A stretch of DNA of 40,017 nt, taken from IMG/VR virus record IMGVR_UViG_3300034200_001065, positions 1 through 40,017 of that record, one strand, 5' to 3'. Under the pieces are notes generated by a model, which did not search any database, was not told where the DNA came from, and saw only the letters and a program-made list of their open reading frames with translations. Below are positions 14,452-22,656 of the stretch, piece by piece (the stretch's first letter is position 1; each line of letters starts with the position of its first letter). Both the position numbers and the translations under genes were made by a program. This stretch comes from a virus.

Positions 14452-14826
14452 TTATTGCTTGACAGGAAAATCAATTTCGCAGCCGTTTTCATTATCTTCG
14501 GCTACAGAAATCTTTAGCCAGCGGTTAGGATACTTCTTAGTAATCTCCACTGCTAAATCTTCTGCGATCATCTCGCAACTCTTATGATTCAATTCAAGCA
14601 CGCCTTCGCTGTACTGGCGTTCTAACCAACGCTTGAACTGAATAAATTCAATGTCTCGGTCATCGTGGAATACTTCGATCCAGACTTTAAAATGGAAAAT
14701 GTGCCTGTGCGGCACACCTAGAAAACTTACATCATCCCAGCCGCCTGTGGCTAACTTAGGATCAGTATCGGCACCTGGATACATATGGATGCCTTCTTTT
14801 TGGAATGTAACCCAAATAGTTTTCAT
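14452..14826 (-). CDS. queD: QueD / 6-pyruvoyl-tetrahydropterin synthase-like protein
   Basis: The T-fold family converts dihydroneopterin triphosphate, the FolE product, into 6-carboxy-tetrahydropterin. In this 124-residue protein His14 (GIHMYPG) and His40/His42 (PHRHIFHF) align with the three zinc ligands. IEFIQFKRWLE matches the usual IIDFAELK region, SCEMIAEDLA replaces PTSEVLA, and Glu110 (VAEDNENGC) fits the base-binding Glu. The catalytic Cys before the second His and the LDHxxLN Asp-His pair of E. coli QueD are absent. It may use other residues, catalyse a variant step, or be a non-catalytic relative. It overlaps the 63-residue membrane protein gene upstream in an ATGA. Confidence 0.6.
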   Translation of the reverse strand: MKTIWVTFQKEGIHMYPGADTDPKLATGGWDDVSFLGVPHRHIFHFKVWIEVFHDDRDIEFIQFKRWLERQYSEGVLELNHKSCEMIAEDLAVEITKKYPNRWLKISVAEDNENGCEIDFPVKQ

Positions 14827-15014
14827 TTATTTTCCTTGTTTTCTTTTACTCGCTTTAACAGCTCTTCGTGAATATCGTGTTCGTAATACTTACCTGTTTC
14901 TTTTCTTAAGCGATTACGTTCTGAAATATACTGGTTTGATTCAATAATAAACCAAATTAGCACAATACAAAATATACACACCGCGATTGCTGTTGCTACT
15001 TCGTATAAGGTCAT
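14823..15014 (-). CDS. Small single-span membrane protein, 63 residues
   Basis: One hydrophobic segment at about residues 6-24 (VATAIAVCIFCIVLIWFII) is followed by a charged tail of 39 residues, so it is probably an inner-membrane protein with a cytoplasmic C-terminus. It is coupled by ATGA overlaps to the 60-residue gene upstream and the QueD-like gene downstream. It could be a spanin-, holin- or anchor-like protein, but no family is recognised. Confidence 0.55.
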   Translation of the reverse strand: MTLYEVATAIAVCIFCIVLIWFIIESNQYISERNRLRKETGKYYEHDIHEELLKRVKENKENK

Positions 15015-15193
15015 TTGTTAAACTCCTTTTCAATCTGATCTAACTCTTCTGGAAACTTAGCACCACACTTGCGAATGAATTTAATAAACTTCATAAAAAC
15101 TTCTTGTAGTTCTTGTTCAGTTTCCAAGCTATCAATCTTTAGTGTAGTGCTTACTACCACTCCGTCATCGTCACATTCTAATTTTATATTCAT
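15011..15193 (-). CDS. Small hypothetical protein, 60 residues, nearly leaderless
   Basis: An acidic N-terminal beta hairpin (KLECDDDGVVVSTTLKI) is followed by helical FMKFIKFIRKCG. There is no Shine-Dalgarno sequence before the ATG at 15193, and the putative promoter at 15202-15230 leaves a leader of at most a few bases, so translation may be leaderless. It heads an operon of a small membrane protein and the QueD-like protein. Function unknown. Confidence 0.55.
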   Translation of the reverse strand: MNIKLECDDDGVVVSTTLKIDSLETEQELQEVFMKFIKFIRKCGAKFPEELDQIEKEFNK

Positions 15194-15200
15194 ACTAGTT

Positions 15201-15214
15201 TATAGTATACTATA
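15201..15214. promoter_or_regulatory. 14-bp perfect palindrome over the -10 region
   Basis: TATAGTATACTATA is its own reverse complement and covers the -10 of the promoter at 15202-15230, ending 8 bases before the ATG at 15193. It is a candidate operator for a dimeric repressor, although AT-rich palindromes also occur by chance. Confidence 0.4.
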
Positions 15215-15230
15215 ACTCCTGGGTTGTCAA
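15202..15230 (-). promoter_or_regulatory. Sigma70-type promoter before the 60-residue gene
   Basis: TTGACA (15230-15225) is perfect and overlaps the stop of the upstream gene. The -10 is either TATACT at 15209-15204 (15-base spacer) or TACTAT at 15207-15202 (17-base spacer). Confidence 0.55.
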
Positions 15231-15754
15231 TCATTTTCTGTATTAATATCAGTATCTTCGGTGTATTGATCCCAATATGTATATTTGTCCTTGGTCATTA
15301 ACTCATTTAATTGATGAGTCCATACACCCGGGTTACTGAATCCCCAAGTTCTATCGTCAATCTTTACGGTTGTATTATAATTGAACGATTTAATATATGG
15401 TATCTTCACACTAATCATAGGAACAAATTTATCATGTTCGCACCAACCGCTGTCATGAAACCAGGGATGATTAGCATAATCAACATCAAAATCTAAAGTG
15501 ACCCAAAACTTTTCTTTTAGGCATCCAGTAATAACTTTGTCCCATTCATCCCAATCATCGTTTGTTGGGTTGAAACTTTGGCTAGTACCAAAATAAATTT
15601 GCTGTACATTATGTTTTCTAGCCTCTGTAAGGATTTCTTCTAGAGGCGGAGTACCAACAACAAAGAGCGTAAACATACCATGGCATACAGTATGCTCAAC
15701 TTCGTAGCCTGTAAAATAAACTATGTTTTGTCTTTCTTCAGTATTTAGTCCCAT
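15227..15754 (-). CDS. Hypothetical phage protein, 175 residues, end of the dpdA operon
   Basis: Not recognised. The N-terminal half has alternating strands and helices (NIVYFTGYEVEHTV, FTLFVVGTPP, ILTEARKHNVQQIYFG) suggesting an alpha/beta fold. The middle is rich in Trp, His and Asp (DYANHPWFHDSGWCEHDKF), residues that could bind metal. The tail is acidic. It overlaps the dehydrogenase gene by 10 bp and so is the fourth gene of the chain dpdA, Gfo/Idh/MocA, dehydrogenase, this gene. A link to base modification is guessed only from position. Confidence 0.6.
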   Translation of the reverse strand: MGLNTEERQNIVYFTGYEVEHTVCHGMFTLFVVGTPPLEEILTEARKHNVQQIYFGTSQSFNPTNDDWDEWDKVITGCLKEKFWVTLDFDVDYANHPWFHDSGWCEHDKFVPMISVKIPYIKSFNYNTTVKIDDRTWGFSNPGVWTHQLNELMTKDKYTYWDQYTEDTDINTEND

Positions 15755-16644
15755 TTAATATAGCCTCTACTATAGCCCTGCGGGCGATTAATTCCGTCAG
15801 CAAATGCTTGCTGCCATTCGGTTTTTCTATTATAACCTTTTGTCCAGAAACTGTCAACATTAATATGATTGTTTTCAATCATCCAAACAGCATCTTCCAT
15901 GCATCGATGAAATCCGTGACTGCGAGGACTTGGTCTTATTGTAGTACATGCCTTCCACAACTGCGCTTGTGCTTCATTTTTAGAAATCGCTTTTCCGATT
16001 CCGTCGATGATTAGTGCATTGTTATTGAGATTAATTTCGGTTCCTAATTCATATTTGCCTGATAAATCAATAACAACATCATATGAGGAAGTTGTGTGTA
16101 ACAACAAATTATCTCCCCATAACTCTTGATTGCTTGTACCTAACACATCGATAATAAATTTTAAATTTGATGAAATAAGTTTATGGTATGCAACCCATGC
16201 TAAAAATCCGCTGCCAATAATTAACAAATTACTGTCCACACCTTGTCTACTTTTGATTTCATTGATTGCTTGGTCGACAATATTAATACCACAAGCTACT
16301 GGCTCGATGATATACTTAGGGTGTACTTCGGGAATAGTGACATATTCATTGACACGCACATTGTAAAAATCTGCATAGGCAGGCTCGCCACGTGTAGCAA
16401 CAAAGTCGCCGACTTGTGTTGTGCCAATGCCACTACCTACTTTGGTTACAACCCCAAGGCCTTCATGACCTTGCATGTGTAAAGGTAGTGGACCAAAGTT
16501 ACCTTGCATCATGTCAATGTCACTGCGACATACACCAGTCATTAGTGCTTTGACCTCAATCTCGTATTCATTAAGTTTCGGTTTACTGTATTCTACTTCT
16601 TCAAAGTAGCCCTGTCCGTTAGTTTGTAAGCATTTAACTATCAT
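15745..16644 (-). CDS. Medium-chain (zinc-type) dehydrogenase
   Basis: The 299-residue protein has the GroES-like domain of alcohol dehydrogenases, with catalytic-zinc ligands Cys39 (GVCRSDID) and His60-Glu61 (QGHEGLG), and VGDFVATRGEP after them. A Rossmann segment LLIIGSGFLAW lies near 141-151 and Glu114 (IIEPVACG) fits the family. The four-Cys structural zinc loop is missing and the protein is shorter than the usual 340-380 residues. It overlaps the Gfo/Idh/MocA gene in an ATGA. Fusions of these two enzyme types occur in bacterial surface-sugar clusters, so a sugar substrate is one option and the modified base another. Confidence 0.8.
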   Translation of the reverse strand: MIVKCLQTNGQGYFEEVEYSKPKLNEYEIEVKALMTGVCRSDIDMMQGNFGPLPLHMQGHEGLGVVTKVGSGIGTTQVGDFVATRGEPAYADFYNVRVNEYVTIPEVHPKYIIEPVACGINIVDQAINEIKSRQGVDSNLLIIGSGFLAWVAYHKLISSNLKFIIDVLGTSNQELWGDNLLLHTTSSYDVVIDLSGKYELGTEINLNNNALIIDGIGKAISKNEAQAQLWKACTTIRPSPRSHGFHRCMEDAVWMIENNHINVDSFWTKGYNRKTEWQQAFADGINRPQGYSRGYIKWD

Positions 16645-17522
16645 ATTTGTTCAATTTGTCTATGGATCCACATATCTTGTTCATATTGTGACTTCCAGAA
16701 TTTATCATTATTTAGGTTTTCGACAGCAGTCTTAATCATTTTTTCGTATGCTTCTTCAGGACACAAACCTAGATTAAACTTTAAAATATTTCCATCCTTT
16801 AAGTGAAAAGAAATACTACTATCATCTTCTTTATTATTTTTCCAATTTGCTGTAAGCATCCAATTTGTATTTTCAGTATCAACGAATTCAAATGAACAAA
16901 AGTCATCTACATTATAAATTCCGTCCTTATTAACAACACCATAGTCTGTATCATCGATATCACTTAAGGTATATTGTTGATGTGCAAGTACATAGTTTTT
17001 TGTAGATGCAATATAGTCTGTTAATGCTGTAAAATAGCTTAACATATGAGGGATAAGATCCCTACTCACACCGCCAAATGCTAAATTTTTTGTTGTGAAC
17101 CAACTGCCCGGTTGTGGAATTCTATTTTTACTATCCCAACGAATGTTTACAGCATTGCTTTCTTTAGCAAGACGTTTAAACTCGTCAATTTCTGCTCTAT
17201 ATTGGTTGTTTTTAACCATCATAACCCTAGCGTCAAAATCTTTAATAAGATTGTGCCAAGCAGTATGATTAATAACTCCAGGCTTTTCAACAAAAATTAT
17301 ATCGGCATATGGAGCAACTTGTCTTGCAAGATTTTCATGTGTGTAGTTGGGCGTACAAATATGCACTATATCAAACTTGCCGTGATCTCTAACTGCATGA
17401 TCAACATTAGTGTAATTTGCACCGTCTTTTAAATCAACAGTGCAAATTTCATAACCAAGTTTAGAAAGTATAGGTTTATAAACTGCTTGCCCAAAACCTA
17501 AACCTACTATAAGTGCTTTCAA
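16641..17522 (-). CDS. Gfo/Idh/MocA-family oxidoreductase
   Basis: The 293-residue protein has the N-terminal Rossmann sequence VGLGFGQAVYKPIL at 6-19, then VHICTPNYTHENLA and the signature EKPG at 79-82. The C-terminal domain keeps GGVSRDLIPHM, placing a His where family members have a catalytic residue. These enzymes oxidise or reduce sugars and cyclic polyols with NAD(P). The gene begins inside the stop codon of dpdA (ATGA) and ends in an ATGA with the dehydrogenase, so all three are made together. The substrate is unknown. Confidence 0.85.
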   Translation of the reverse strand: MKALIVGLGFGQAVYKPILSKLGYEICTVDLKDGANYTNVDHAVRDHGKFDIVHICTPNYTHENLARQVAPYADIIFVEKPGVINHTAWHNLIKDFDARVMMVKNNQYRAEIDEFKRLAKESNAVNIRWDSKNRIPQPGSWFTTKNLAFGGVSRDLIPHMLSYFTALTDYIASTKNYVLAHQQYTLSDIDDTDYGVVNKDGIYNVDDFCSFEFVDTENTNWMLTANWKNNKEDDSSISFHLKDGNILKFNLGLCPEEAYEKMIKTAVENLNNDKFWKSQYEQDMWIHRQIEQI

Positions 17523-19084
17523 TTTAACGACTCCGGATCGAAATCACCAGACATAGCAGGATCCATCATTTCATCTTCACGACTGACCGATTCGTCATGC
17601 ACCGATGTAGTAGATTCTTCAAAGAAACTAACATCTAGATGTGTCTCGGAAGCAAAGCTACCAAAACTGATCTCTTCTAAGAATTTACTGTACTTGTCAA
17701 TAAGTTCATAAGGATTCGGACATGCTGGATCTAGTACTTCTTTTACAAAGCTATCAAAGTAAACAACACTGTAAGGAACATAAGGACTAAACTCGTTTGT
17801 CCCTTTACTTGTTTTGTCATTGATCCAATCACTGTAGTGAACAGGTGCTCTAAACTTTTCAATATCAGCCAATCGATTGGCTTCTTGAACGGCAGTAATA
17901 TGATTGTAAACGCTGTGAGACATATAGTAGAGATAACTCTGTGTGTCCCAGCTTGTACTATCTTTACCCTTAGGTTTGCCGTTACGATCCAAGTCGCCCT
18001 CTTCCATACAGCAAAGATCACCTGCAACTAGACGCTCCATAATAGGACTGTTAAATGGCATAGGCATTGTACTACCTTTTAGCTTTTGATTATCAAAAGC
18101 GCGATCCATAAAATAACCAAATCTCTTAGGAGAAAAATAGTTGTATGCGTATGTTTGACCATACGCTGTATTAACGAATGGACTGGCAGCATCAAAGCTA
18201 AGTGTAATATTTGGACTATCGTGCTTACGTAGCATACGTTGGATACTGGTTAGATAACAAGCCCAATTAAGTTTACCTGTACCAAGGAAGTGAATCCAAC
18301 CTTTGCCTTCAAGCAAACCATCTTCACGTAGTTTAAGTAAACGCTTTAGCGCGATAGGCATGTTACGCATGTTAATACCAGCAAACGCATAACCTTCCAG
18401 TGTGCGATTAGCGTCACCATAAGCAGTAGCAACAAATTTAGGGTCACTAAAATGTTTAACACTTTCGTACCAGTCATCTGCGCTCTTTTGATCGGTACCA
18501 GAAAGAACATTTAAAAACTTAGTAGCACCTGGTACACGATTGCGTACAAAGTAATCTAAGTTAAGTAAACTGATATCAATAGTATCTTGAATCTTAGTTA
18601 GTCCTGTCTTTTTACTAAAAGGAGGAACAGCCGCAAAGCCTGGGATATCTAGTGTCATAGCCCAATCGGACGTATGTTCGAGCCAACGAAGAATCTTTTC
18701 ACATAATTCAATTCTGCTAGGATCATTTGGATCTTTAGCATTAGTCCAGTCTAGTTTTAGTACGCCTTTAGCAACCTGGAAACCGCCAGAGTCACCTAGT
18801 ACAGTTGTAATTCCTCTGTTACGCTTTTGAACCATAGGTTCTTCGGCATCGCTCTTAGCAGGATCTAGATGAGCATGGCCTGCTGAGTATAGTCCATATG
18901 GATAATGATAATATCCGACACTCGGATCTAAAAAGTCTAGACCGGCATTACCTCTTTCAAATCCTGGCGGAGTTCTCCAGTCGGAAGGGTTAGATAGTAA
19001 CTTGTGTAGCTGTTTTGTATAAAAGCTACTGATAGCAGGTAAGTATACCGCATAGTCGCTTTGACGTTTTCCTAAGTCTTTCAT
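17519..19084 (-). CDS. dpdA: DpdA-like DNA (or tRNA) guanine transglycosylase
   Basis: The 521-residue protein resembles tRNA-guanine transglycosylase (TGT). GDSGGFQ at 97-103 matches the substrate-binding Asp segment, LDIPGF (Asp146) lies in the pocket region, HFLGTG at 265-270 matches the backbone-binding loop, and LSFDAASPF puts Asp298 where TGT has its nucleophile. Phage relatives (DpdA) exchange guanine in DNA for a 7-deazaguanine, protecting it from restriction enzymes. FolE, QueE and a QueD-like protein in the window support that reading over tRNA editing. The canonical TGT zinc site of Cys/His is not obvious. A weakly conserved acidic C-terminal tail of about 40 residues follows. AAAGG lies 7 bases before the ATG, 3 bp after the clamp gene. 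Confidence 0.85.
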   Translation of the reverse strand: MKDLGKRQSDYAVYLPAISSFYTKQLHKLLSNPSDWRTPPGFERGNAGLDFLDPSVGYYHYPYGLYSAGHAHLDPAKSDAEEPMVQKRNRGITTVLGDSGGFQVAKGVLKLDWTNAKDPNDPSRIELCEKILRWLEHTSDWAMTLDIPGFAAVPPFSKKTGLTKIQDTIDISLLNLDYFVRNRVPGATKFLNVLSGTDQKSADDWYESVKHFSDPKFVATAYGDANRTLEGYAFAGINMRNMPIALKRLLKLREDGLLEGKGWIHFLGTGKLNWACYLTSIQRMLRKHDSPNITLSFDAASPFVNTAYGQTYAYNYFSPKRFGYFMDRAFDNQKLKGSTMPMPFNSPIMERLVAGDLCCMEEGDLDRNGKPKGKDSTSWDTQSYLYYMSHSVYNHITAVQEANRLADIEKFRAPVHYSDWINDKTSKGTNEFSPYVPYSVVYFDSFVKEVLDPACPNPYELIDKYSKFLEEISFGSFASETHLDVSFFEESTTSVHDESVSREDEMMDPAMSGDFDPESLN

Positions 19085-19087
19085 TAA

Positions 19088-19843
19088 TTAACCTTTAGCC
19101 GGAAGTAGATATGTGTATTCGCTGATACCGCTATCAACTTTAATTTGAAGTAGACCTTTATTGTTAATGCTGAGTACAACATTTGCATTATCACCTAAAC
19201 GCAAAATCTTAAGTACAATATCCAGTGGCCAACGGAATTCGTTCTTAGTCTCTCCGTCAACTCCTTCAGCAATAAGGATCTTTGTACGATCGCTAACGCC
19301 GTCGCCAATATGGAAAAACAATTTATTGCCTTCTGTCTTTGGCATAAATGTAGATTCATATGCACCTAGTACACTATTAAAGTAGCCCAGGTCCTTTAGA
19401 TTCTTTGCAGTAGGTACAATATTAATATCAAACTCTGCGCCTTTAAACGTAATGTCCTTAAGTTGCTGATTAACTACGTCAGCAAGCATAAAGCGATAGT
19501 TTGCATCAGTGCCATCAGCACTAACAAACTTAACCTCAACCGGAACGTCAACTTCGTTACGCTTTTGCGTAACAACAGCAACAGTTGCGGCTTCATCATC
19601 AAACCCTGGATACTTCAAATATCCATCCAGTACGCTCATGCGACTGAGTCCAACAGTAGCATCAACAAAGTCTGCTACAGGATTAATTGTCTTGCCTTTA
19701 AAGATAACAGTCTTGTCTGCGTCAACAGTTTCAATTCTTGTTTCTTCAAGTGTGCCGGAAATCTTCACCATTTCGAAGATGCCTAGACTGTGCGTATGTT
19801 TAATAACGTCTTTGAGTGTGTCTTTGATATAATTATTTGCCAT
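19088..19843 (-). CDS. 45: DNA polymerase sliding clamp (T4 gp45-like)
   Basis: At 251 residues (T4 gp45 is 228) the protein has two similar beta-rich domains, with strands such as FEMVKISGTLEETRIETVD, KLFFHIGDGV and NVVLSINNKGLLQIKVD. It ends in YTYLLPAKG. Trimeric clamps of this type tether the polymerase and, in T4, also activate late transcription. It is followed by dpdA and lies 70 bp downstream of the polymerase gene. TAGGAG precedes the ATG, and a near-perfect promoter at 19866-19894 serves it separately from the polymerase. The late-promoter octamer elsewhere agrees with clamp-dependent late transcription, which is inference. Confidence 0.85.
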   Translation of the reverse strand: MANNYIKDTLKDVIKHTHSLGIFEMVKISGTLEETRIETVDADKTVIFKGKTINPVADFVDATVGLSRMSVLDGYLKYPGFDDEAATVAVVTQKRNEVDVPVEVKFVSADGTDANYRFMLADVVNQQLKDITFKGAEFDINIVPTAKNLKDLGYFNSVLGAYESTFMPKTEGNKLFFHIGDGVSDRTKILIAEGVDGETKNEFRWPLDIVLKILRLGDNANVVLSINNKGLLQIKVDSGISEYTYLLPAKG

Positions 19844-19865
19844 ATGATGCTCCTAAGTTAATGAT

Positions 19866-19894
19866 AGTATACATAGTTTATTTAGATTTGTCAA
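19866..19894 (-). promoter_or_regulatory. Sigma70-type promoter of the clamp-dpdA operon
   Basis: Perfect TTGACA (19894-19889), a 17-base spacer and TATACT (19871-19866), in the gap between polymerase and clamp. It would drive the clamp, dpdA and the two oxidoreductases. Confidence 0.82.
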
Positions 19895-19913
19895 GTGTTT
19901 TTATTTGATTTTT

Positions 19914-22595
19914 TTAGAAAGTAAAGAACTCTTGAAGTGCTTCACTTTCTTTTGTTTGAGATAAATCCCATCCCATTTGTCCTAGAACGTTTTCAATTTT
20001 CTTGTCCAACACAGCTTCTTCCATGCCAGCGTCATCGAAGGGCATATCTTTGAACCATTGAGGTAGATTAAGTTCGTCAGTTGGATATGCAATACTGCTA
20101 TAACCCATAGCATTATTTTTTAAGCGACAAACAATAACCTTCATACCATCTGTGATAGTCATGCTATAGTTGTCACCAAATGCTTTCTTAATATCATTCC
20201 AATTAATACTTGCTCTTACATGTCCTGGAATCATGTTATTGCTAGATTCTTCCTTAAGCGCATCTAACTTATACAACTTCATATTTTCTGTTTTTCTGGT
20301 ATTACGAAGTTTTTCAGTATAGTTAGTTAGGTTATTAACACGCTTAGGCATGCCTTTCTTCCAAGATTCTAAACTTTGGAAATTCTTTTTAAAACCTTTA
20401 ACCTTATCGATAACATCCTTTTCAGACACACCGCTTAGTGCATCGTTGAGTACTTCTTCTAAAAAGTCTTGTACAAATTCTGGCGTATCACTGCGCTTAA
20501 TTTCCATGCCCATGATCTTTAGCTTACCCCCTTCTGGTTGGTAACCTTCGATATCAAGACACTTGATTGCGTAACGCTTTTTAGTAATAAACAGTCCTGA
20601 ACGACCAACTACTTCTCGGCCTGCCTTAAGAACCTTACCATTCTCGTAAGGAACATTAAATTCCTTATTTAAGAATTCTGGAAAGTCGTCACTTACTGTA
20701 TCACTGATATGGTCGTACAGTTTAACAGCACTGTCTAGATCAAGTTCACTGCCTTCTGGTAATGCAGGTACCGCAGTAAAATACACAGAGTCAGTATCAC
20801 CATAAATGATACAATCACCTAGGTGGTCAAATTTACCTAAAAGCAATTCATTTGTCTTACCGGCCATGAATCGTGTAATACGTCTACCGGTTAGTGTAGT
20901 TGACTGTCCAATGCGCTTATCGAAGAAACGACAGCCTGGATTCAAAATAGCACCATACAAGCTGTTCAAGTTAATTTTCTTAACCAGCTGACGCTTATCC
21001 CAGAACGCTTTTTCTTCTGATGTTGTTGCATCTTTCTTCTTAGCTTGTAGTTCTTTACGTTCACTGTACCAGCGTTCTAGCAACCCTGGAACAATGCCTT
21101 GGAAGTCTGTTTTAAAGATAGTCCCATTAGCACTGATGTTCCACGGTTGGCCGCTGTTGAAAATAAGATTGTAAACATCCGCACCGGTAACGTCAATGGA
21201 AGAACCATCCTCCATATCCAGCTTCATTGTATGATTAACATCTTTATCAATTACAAATTCAAACTCGTTGGTACCAAACTTACCTAACCAAGCATCAGCA
21301 AAACTTGCCTTTTCAAGTTTAATTTTATTGTTGATTTCTTCATCAGTATAGTCTGGGCGTAACTGACCTACAATGGTTTCAGCAGCCATGTTTAGTGCGC
21401 GGAATACGCTAGGATATAGACTGTTAATGTCCATACTACCTACCCATTCGTGATAGCCTTTCTTTGGAAAAGCCACATATGCACCTGCGGCTTGCGTATC
21501 GCCGCGCTCGCTTCTATTACGATCAGGCACGATAAATCCACGTCGATGGGCTTCGTTAATGATAGCTTGCTCAGTAGTTGCCACAGCACCCATTGTTGTA
21601 GGCAACAGCACAGTATTATCGTGTGCAATGGTGTTAGCAAGGTCAATGAACTGTAGTTTCTTATCCAGCTTGTTAAGTAGTACAGTATCTTGAATGTTAT
21701 ATTCTAAGAACTTTTCAAAATCGTGATTGTAAAGTCTATCTAACGAACCTTCATAAGCAACCTTACGTTCGCCAATTTCCATCTCACCGATATAGTCTAG
21801 TCGATAACTGTGACGCTCTTCATAGTTATACTTACGATATAACTGCATATAGTCTAGGTGGACACGACCAACTAAATCATAAGTTTGACGCTGACTTCCG
21901 TATGCTTCGTATTCACGCACTGTGGGCATTTGATCCCACAGGCATAGTTTACGTAGCTCACTCTTACCTAGTGTCTTAATGATTCGGTTGGTCGTGTAAG
22001 GAATATCATAGCCTTCGCTGTTCCAACCACTGAGAATGTCTGCATCTTCAATAAGAGTAAGAAATACTTCAAGCATTTCTTTTTCTGTCTTAAACAGCAA
22101 CACTTCTGGCATGTTACTAGCGATGCTTTGCGCCTGTTCCCAAGTAAGAGTCTTGGGTGGTACAGCAAGACAAATCATTGCATCTTGCCATTGGAGATAC
22201 ACACCGATAGCAGTAATGGGCATGAATGCTTCCTCTGGATCAGCATAACCACGAGCTGGATCAAAGTCCACCTCGATATCGAAAAATGCTGTTTGCAGTT
22301 TAGGCGTATCAGCACCAGCGTAATGCTTGGCTATAGTTTTGTTGATTGGCTTAATGTCGCTTTCAAACTTTTTAACATGGCTGTTAATTGCAACATTTTT
22401 ACGGAAGTCTTTGATGTTCTTACATCGTACTTCGCTTACTGGATCACCGTAAATACTACGGTGACTTCCACGTGGATCGGCAATATAAAAATTATATTCA
22501 GGCTTGTAATCTACAAGTATTCTTTTGCCGCTAACTCGTTCAACTACGCGAATCAAATCCGCAGATTTGTCGTAGAACGCATCTACATAACTCAT
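19914..22595 (-). CDS. 43: Family B DNA polymerase (T4 gp43-like)
   Basis: The replicative polymerase has 893 residues from the ATG at 22595 (T4 gp43 has 898). An upstream in-frame TTG at 22613 is possible, but the GGAG there serves the ATG, if with a longish spacing of 12. The 3'-5' exonuclease motifs are DIEVD at 106-110, SGWNSEGYD at 189-197 and YNIQDT at 299-304. The polymerase motifs are MDINSLYPS at 388-396, INLNSLYG at 541-548 and YGDTDS at 598-603. The end EALQEFFTF resembles a clamp-binding tail, fitting the sliding clamp encoded just downstream. All catalytic residues are present. Confidence 0.95.
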   Translation of the reverse strand: MSYVDAFYDKSADLIRVVERVSGKRILVDYKPEYNFYIADPRGSHRSIYGDPVSEVRCKNIKDFRKNVAINSHVKKFESDIKPINKTIAKHYAGADTPKLQTAFFDIEVDFDPARGYADPEEAFMPITAIGVYLQWQDAMICLAVPPKTLTWEQAQSIASNMPEVLLFKTEKEMLEVFLTLIEDADILSGWNSEGYDIPYTTNRIIKTLGKSELRKLCLWDQMPTVREYEAYGSQRQTYDLVGRVHLDYMQLYRKYNYEERHSYRLDYIGEMEIGERKVAYEGSLDRLYNHDFEKFLEYNIQDTVLLNKLDKKLQFIDLANTIAHDNTVLLPTTMGAVATTEQAIINEAHRRGFIVPDRNRSERGDTQAAGAYVAFPKKGYHEWVGSMDINSLYPSVFRALNMAAETIVGQLRPDYTDEEINNKIKLEKASFADAWLGKFGTNEFEFVIDKDVNHTMKLDMEDGSSIDVTGADVYNLIFNSGQPWNISANGTIFKTDFQGIVPGLLERWYSERKELQAKKKDATTSEEKAFWDKRQLVKKINLNSLYGAILNPGCRFFDKRIGQSTTLTGRRITRFMAGKTNELLLGKFDHLGDCIIYGDTDSVYFTAVPALPEGSELDLDSAVKLYDHISDTVSDDFPEFLNKEFNVPYENGKVLKAGREVVGRSGLFITKKRYAIKCLDIEGYQPEGGKLKIMGMEIKRSDTPEFVQDFLEEVLNDALSGVSEKDVIDKVKGFKKNFQSLESWKKGMPKRVNNLTNYTEKLRNTRKTENMKLYKLDALKEESSNNMIPGHVRASINWNDIKKAFGDNYSMTITDGMKVIVCRLKNNAMGYSSIAYPTDELNLPQWFKDMPFDDAGMEEAVLDKKIENVLGQMGWDLSQTKESEALQEFFTF

Positions 22596-22656
22596 GTGTG
22601 TATCTTTCTCCAAGCATCATTTTAAGGCTGACGCACCACCAAGTATATTTAAAATT

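Noticed and set aside
14442-14466. 8-bp inverted repeat at the end of the queD-like gene as a terminator
   Set aside because: There is no T-run in either direction and the repeat includes a TTGACA, so I kept it only as a possible regulatory element.
17689-17694. TTGACA on the minus strand near 17690 as a promoter inside dpdA
   Set aside because: No TATAAT-like hexamer lies 15-19 bases downstream.
22128-22625. 165-residue plus-strand frame antisense to the DNA polymerase N-terminus
   Set aside because: It is antisense to conserved polymerase codons and has no promoter or ribosome site.
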